Shown in pieces: positions 59,028-64,000 of a stretch of DNA of 64,000 bases. This DNA comes from Lepiota brunneoincarnata. Its lineage: Eukaryota > Basidiomycota > Agaricomycetes > Agaricales > Agaricaceae. Below the pieces are notes generated by a model, which was given only the letters and a program-made list of their open reading frames with translations, did not search any database and was not told where the DNA came from. Both the position numbers and the translations under genes were made by a program. How positions within the stretch are numbered: the stretch's first letter is position 1; every line of letters starts with the position of its first letter. Where the stretch lies: contig JAEBUN010000010.1 of assembly GCA_023014365.1 (NCBI GenBank), forward strand, positions 1 to 64,000. The letters are read 5' to 3'.

Positions 59028-60168
59028 GAGGTTCCGCGTCCCCTTTCTTCGCTGACAGCATATGTATCCATCATGTCGTTTTTCTTTCTGTAACACGCCC
59101 CAATTATCATGATATCCATGCTGTACAAATCGAACCGATTATGTTGAGCTACCATAGCTGGAGTCATGGCTTAGGTGTACTTGCCCACTTGCGCAATCGT
59201 AAACCTTCGTCGGCTGAGAGATTAGGTTTCTCCTCAAAAATTTGGACTGTCGATCAGTGCTTCTGGTCGGTCGTGCGGGCGAAAGTGAATGGATTGACAA
59301 AGAATAAACTATGTATGGTTCGAATCCCCTGTCCCGGACGAACAGTCTTCCTGGATCGCGAGATTGTAGGAGACCGACTGGCAGCGAGGACATGACCAAA
59401 TTCATCGTTAACCCCAGCCGTCCAAGACCCAACACAGGCGTGCCCTGAACGCCCTTGCAAATATCCTTGTGCGCGACGCCGAAGTCATTGCCGTTACTGC
59501 TACTCCTAACGTTTCCAATGCTTCCGGTCTCGAGGCGGACACCACAGAGCTCCTAGCTATCCAGGAAAAGGACGAGTCCGAGGGATACAATTCTGGGCAG
59601 ATGTAATATGGCTCCAAAGAGTGCCGGTCTACCCCTATGCGATTTGCCACGGGTGTCGTCCCGATCCCGCTGTTAATCCCAAGACAGTTTGGCTTACATC
59701 GGTCAAGCCAGGTGATTCCCAGTGGCCTCAAGTTATGAAGGATCCATGATCTTGTTTTGGTAGCCCGGATGCATCTATCCCCTCCCCTTCTTCCCCACAA
59801 AAACCTGGTTGTCATCGGGAAAACTTCCGGTCATCGTTACCGATGATTCTATCATCCTCGGACAAACTGCAAGTAAATGTCATGGGTATCATACATGGAC
59901 AGAGAGACAACTACGAACGTGTAGATCTAAAGTCGATTAGTACTGGAAACCGCACGATTAAAGATATCCTACAATACCCAAAAGCCCCTGTATGTGACTG
60001 GGTGGATGTAGGATGGCCACCCGCTGTAGACCATGTATAAGAAAGTCATAAATCTAGCATCTCATGAGATCATGGCAAGAACGGGACAACGACGTGAAAC
60101 CATAGTAACAGACAAAAGAGAGGGAACCAAAAAAACGAGAAAAAGTCGTGAAATCGTCATGGAGCTGA
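59028..60168. other. intergenic; possible terminal exon at 59417-59606
   Basis: Downstream of uL4. On the plus strand a frame following the acceptor-like ...CCCCAG near 59416 reads PSKTQHRRALNALANILVRD onward to a TAA at 59604, about 63 codons, coding-like in composition but with no recognised family and no clear upstream exon. Not called as a gene. Confidence 0.35.
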
Positions 60169-63100
60169 TTACTTCTTACCCCTCTTCTTTTTGTTTTTAC
60201 CACCACCACCTCCAGTCTGTTTGTCCTCTTCTTTAGGCGTCTCAACAGGGGTAGCAGGCGGGTCGTCAGTTGCTGCCCCAGCTTTGCCCTTCTTCTTCTT
60301 GGTCTTGACTTGAACTCCTCCCCAATCGTCCACGGCATCGAGAGGTGCTTCTCCTGTGGGCGTCTCAGCGGGAGCCGTCTCTTCGGCAGATGGAGCAGCA
60401 ACATCAAAGGGGGCAGGGGACGCCACTCGGCTTGTGGGTTTCGATGGTGTCTTTGTCGTCTCTACATTGTCACCAGGCACATCTAATGCACTAGGTTTAG
60501 GGGGTGAAGAAGAGAAAGTGAGCGGTTCGCCGAATAATGGCATGTCCAGCTTTGCGGGGTCGCCGACGGTGTCGAGTTTAATCTCATCCGCTCTAACTTC
60601 CGTATCACCCACCCCAAAGACACCGCCGAAAGATCCGCCAAAGGAGCTACCCACTCCCCACCCACCTAACGCGGATTTAACGCTCGGAGCAGCAGCTTTG
60701 GCTTTGTTGCCCCATTCGCCAATACCCCATCCACCTGCACCGCTCCCACCGCCTGCACCGCCTGTAGAGCTCCCCCATCCACCGCTCCCAAAGCCGAAGA
60801 CAGACGAAGAACCGGTACCCTCGGGCTCCTTTTCCTCGGCTTCCCTTTCTGCCTTTTCTTTCTCCTTCGCCTCTACCTCTGCCCGCTCCTTTTCCTCTTT
60901 CTCTTTCGCCTCTTTCTCCTCCCTCTCTTTCGTCTCTTTCTCCTCCCTCTCTTTCGCCAGTCGTTCCTCTTCCTCCTTTGCTATCCTCTCTCTCTCTCTG
61001 TCGTCTTCATCCTCCCGCCGGCTCAGTGGTGTCCCTTTCTTTCCTTTCTTCTTACCCTTGGCAGGAGCGAAGGCATCAGCAGCGGCGCTCTCCTCACGCT
61101 CCCTGGCTTCACGCTCCTCCTTTTCTTTTGCTTCCCTCTCCTCGCGTTCCCTATCTTCCTGATCTTGGCGCTCCTTCGCCTCCCTTTCTTCACGTTCTCT
61201 CTCCTCTTTCTTTGCCTTTTCCCGAGCCGAACGCTCTTCCTCTTCTTTTGTCTGCCTCTCCTTCTCTTTCTCGTCTTCATCGTTCCACGAGTCCGCCACC
61301 GTTCCCTTCTTGATCTTCTTGCCCTTCTTGCCCTTCGCAGCAGAAGTCTCAGCAGCAGCAGCTGCCGCTTTCTCCGTGTTCCTCCTTCTCCGCCTTGGAC
61401 TTTCGCTTCCAGCTCAGCAAGTTCCCTCTCCAACCTCTCCTCCTCCTCCTTTGCAAGCCTCTCAGCTTCACTCGCTTCCTCCTCTTCACGCTTCCTCTTC
61501 TCCTCCATTTCCACTTCCTTCTTTTTCTCGTCCTCAGCAGCAAGGGCACCAGCGCCTCCCTTCTTCTTTTTCTTCTTCCCACCAGCCACGCTCATGCCTG
61601 GCTCTTCCGCCGTCACTTCTGGTACGATATATGCCTCCGCCGGTGGGGGTGCACTCTCAGTAGTGGGTGTCTTGAGCGGAGCTTCCGCAGCAGGTGTCTT
61701 CGGCGTCTTCAGCGCAGAGCTCCTGGGCGTCTTTGCTCCAGGGCTCTTGGGTGTATCAACAGTGGCTGGGACTGGAGCACTTGGAGTGATAGCGCTAAAG
61801 CTCCAAGCGCCAGCGCTTGTAGCTGCAGGTTGAGTCTGCTCGGTGGTAGTAGCGCCCAAGCCCCATGAATCCGTGGCGTTGTTAGTAGTATCACCCAAGT
61901 TCCATGTATCGGTTGCGCCATTCGTACCCCAATTATCAAAAGTATTGCCACTGACATCAGGGACTCGGGAATCAACACCACCGGACAGTTCCTGTACCGC
62001 AGGGTTTAACGGACTCGAGCGCTTCGAAGGCGACGCTCCAATAGCGGTTGTCGCGGCCAACAGGTTCGGGGAACCACCGGCAAGATGGTGAGAAGTAGCA
62101 GTCTCTTCGCCTACATTACCCACACCAAATGTACCCAAAGGTGACTTTGACGCAGGCGTAAGTGAAGCCTTTGACAGAGCGTTTGCAGCAACCGAGTTCT
62201 TCCTCGACCTCCCAGTAGCACTTTTGGGTGTCTTGGACCCGGCGGCAACCGGTGCAGTAGTGTCCCACGCGTCGCCAGCGGGGGCAGTCGCAGTGACCGA
62301 TTTTGGCGTCGCAGCAGCTCCCCACGTAGTTTGTCCACCACCTGATGTTGGCGCGTCATCTGTATCAAGGGGTACACCCAAACCCTTCTTCCCACTTGTG
62401 CCCCATGGAGATTTGCTGCCACCACTCAAGCTCCTACCGGCAATGGGTGGCGCCTCTTCTGTCGCAAGTAGCACTGTGCTCTCTTCCTCTCCGATGTGAA
62501 CAGTCGGGGTCTTGGTACTACCCCATGGCGACTTGGGCGGGTCGCCATACGACGACCGGGGTGCGTCATCCCACAACGACGACATCCGCTCCTTCTTACC
62601 GCGTTCACGTTCGCGCTCACCGCCGCCACTGTGTCCTGAACCCATAGATACTGATTTGGGTACGGCACTGGGAACAGGATCCCACGGAGAATGAACCTTG
62701 GGGTTCTCGATCGTAGCAGAGATCGTCTCCACCCAAGGACTCTTCTGTGATTGAGAGACCGATCTCGCATGACCAGGCGTCTGAGGCTGCTGATCAACCC
62801 AAGCCCTATCATTATAAGTCGAATTTCCGCGCGGAACAGACCCTGGTGGTGGCTCCGCAGTGACCGGCGATGTATGCTTAGGCGAGGCTGTGTTGCTCTG
62901 TGAGCCAGGTCCCCAAACTGACGACAATGCTTCACCAATCTTGTTGCTCCTGGGCGTAGCCCTCGAACCGTCGCGCCCACGCTCACGCTCTTTGCCCTTT
63001 GAGGAAGCAGGCGTATCGAGGCCTCTCCTCCTATCTGATTCATGTCCATTTCTCTCGCGCTCGCTGCCGTACCCCTGCAAGGGTGGTGAAGGTGAGGATT

Positions 63101-64000
63101 GGCCCTTTGAGGTGCTTTCCACGCGAGCAACCTCCGGTATTCCGTTGGAGGAGCCGTTGGGGTAAACAGTACCGGGTTCACCCCTCGAAATGCTCTGTGA
63201 TGGCCTCCGACTGGATACGGTTGATGAGGAGAAATGCTGTTGAGAGTAGGGGTCGGCGACGGGTGTCCTAGCTCTGGAGACCGGTTCTGAGCGAATACGG
63301 TCGGCAGCAGAGCGCGGGGTGGTGGACACCGAGGCAGTGTTGATGTCATCTTCAGGGTACACGTCGGGCTCGTCCTCGTCAGCTCTGTGGCCACGTTCGT
63401 TGTAAATAATAGACGCAGGGCCGCTAAAGTCGATTGTTTAGCATTTGAGAATGAGTGTTAGTTGGTTGGATTTACTATTTGGTTGCACCCTAGGATCGTA
63501 GGATGCAGAGGTGAGGCACGGCTCTCTCGGAATACACGCCGCACTTACATTATCGACCCACTTGATCCTCGCCTTAAATTCAGTCAAGCCAAACTGGATC
63601 TCGACCGAGAACACAATTGTCCAATACGTCTTTTCACTCTTTCCCATTTTGGGCTCGGCGCTCCCTGCCAGAGGGGAAAGATCTGCTCTTACAACACAGA
63701 GAGTAGAGAAATTATCTGCACATGACCAGTACTGATATTAGAAACATCGAAATATTTGGTAAAAAAAGAAAAACAGTACATACCAGCCTGTCTATTGATC
63801 CACTTGGGGATCGTATTCCCGCCTCTATAGCACCATATCTCGACTTCAAAGACAGAGAGCATGGAGAGGCTCGTTAATTCTGTACAGTACTTTCGGGTGA
63901 ATACCATCGACTCTTTCACTTTGATGCCCTATTAACACCGCAAGATGAGTGGGTAGGCCAGGAGGGAAAGAAAACCATACTCTAGCTAAAATACAGTCGA
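60169..64000 (-). CDS. large disordered Ser/Pro and Lys/Glu-rich protein, 5' end outside the window
   Basis: Exons seen: 63784-63928, 63549-63715, and one long exon 60169-63423; an upstream intron ends at 63929 and the start lies beyond the window. The first exons encode a folded-looking segment, VKESMVFTRKYCTELTSLSM, EIWCYRGGNTIPKWINRQAD, KTYWTIVFSVEIQFGLTEFK and ARIKWVDN, a conserved-looking domain I do not recognise. The long exon is disordered: Ser/Pro/Thr-rich with repeated SPW and W-G motifs, then poly-Lys, a 130-residue Glu/Lys/Arg helix, a Gly/Trp-rich block, and a Lys-rich end. Surplus bases near 61376 and 61397 (and one at 63423, where intron phase does not fit) break the frame. Possibly RNA-associated; inference only. 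Confidence 0.6.

Noticed and set aside
59310..59345. GGTTCGAATCC, a tRNA B-box-like string
   Set aside because: Flanking bases do not form the T-arm stem and no D-arm or anticodon arm lies upstream at the right distance.
60356..61162. 268-codon Ser/Phe-rich open frame on the plus strand
   Set aside because: Antisense of the Glu/Lys codons of the minus-strand gene, which automatically read as Ser/Phe/Leu.
61023..61380. Arg/Leu-rich C-terminal part of the 779-codon minus-strand reading
   Set aside because: It is the wrong frame of the Lys/Glu-rich exon after surplus bases; the continuation lies in the frame that ends at 60169.
1..64000. CRISPR arrays, bacterial operons, rRNA genes
   Set aside because: No direct-repeat/spacer pattern and no rRNA sequence seen; gene structure is eukaryotic.

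Overview
The window is nuclear DNA from a filamentous basidiomycete. Genes carry many short introns (about 40-190 bp, mostly 50-60 bp, GT..AG with two GC..AG cases), exons are tightly packed on both strands, and the content is fungal: F-box/LRR-like proteins, tyrosinase, a NACHT NLR, DUF4238 and tandem enoyl-reductase-like dehydrogenases. The gene families look like those of Agaricomycetes (Rhizoctonia/Ceratobasidiaceae-like), but that placement is an impression, not a computed result. All exon structures were read by hand from splice signals and family motifs; for most genes the summed coding length was used as a check.

Layout. 0-9 kb: galactokinase (+), an F-box protein (-), a DUF4238 protein (+). 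9.9-17.9 kb: two diverged copies of a ~1.6 kb repeat in opposite orientation flank a large coiled-coil, tail-anchored protein gene (-). 20-29 kb: mitochondrial ABC exporter ATM1 (+), cardiolipin-pathway enzyme PGS1 (-), a small unknown gene (+) and a multipass membrane protein (-). 30.8-33.2 kb: the ubiquinone gene COQ4 (-) diverges from a zinc-finger gene (+). 33.9-47 kb is the most interesting stretch: a zinc-knuckle repeat protein (-), a NADAR-family ADP-ribose glycosidase (-), a copia remnant, a broken PARP-like gene (+), two intact head-to-head PARP-like ADP-ribosyltransferases, a small membrane protein and a short NACHT NLR (+). 47.6-64 kb: an MFS relic, a second F-box protein, tyrosinase, a PIG-X/Pbn1-like GPI-mannosyltransferase subunit, two tandem MDR dehydrogenases with a relic of a third copy, ribosomal protein uL4, and a large Lys/Glu-rich protein that runs off the right edge.

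How parts work together. The 33.9-42.4 kb block groups putative ADP-ribose 'writers' (PARP-like), a putative 'eraser' (NADAR) and a paralogue that has the same zinc modules but no catalytic domain, next to an NLR. This is a candidate ADP-ribose signalling or conflict locus. Other genes are housekeeping functions (Fe-S export, cardiolipin, coenzyme Q, GPI anchor, translation).

Caveat. About nineteen conserved reading frames are interrupted by exactly one surplus base, never by a missing one. One of these is inside the invariant core of ribosomal protein uL4. I read these as insertion errors of the assembly, not as pseudogenes, and annotate the genes as functional with that note.
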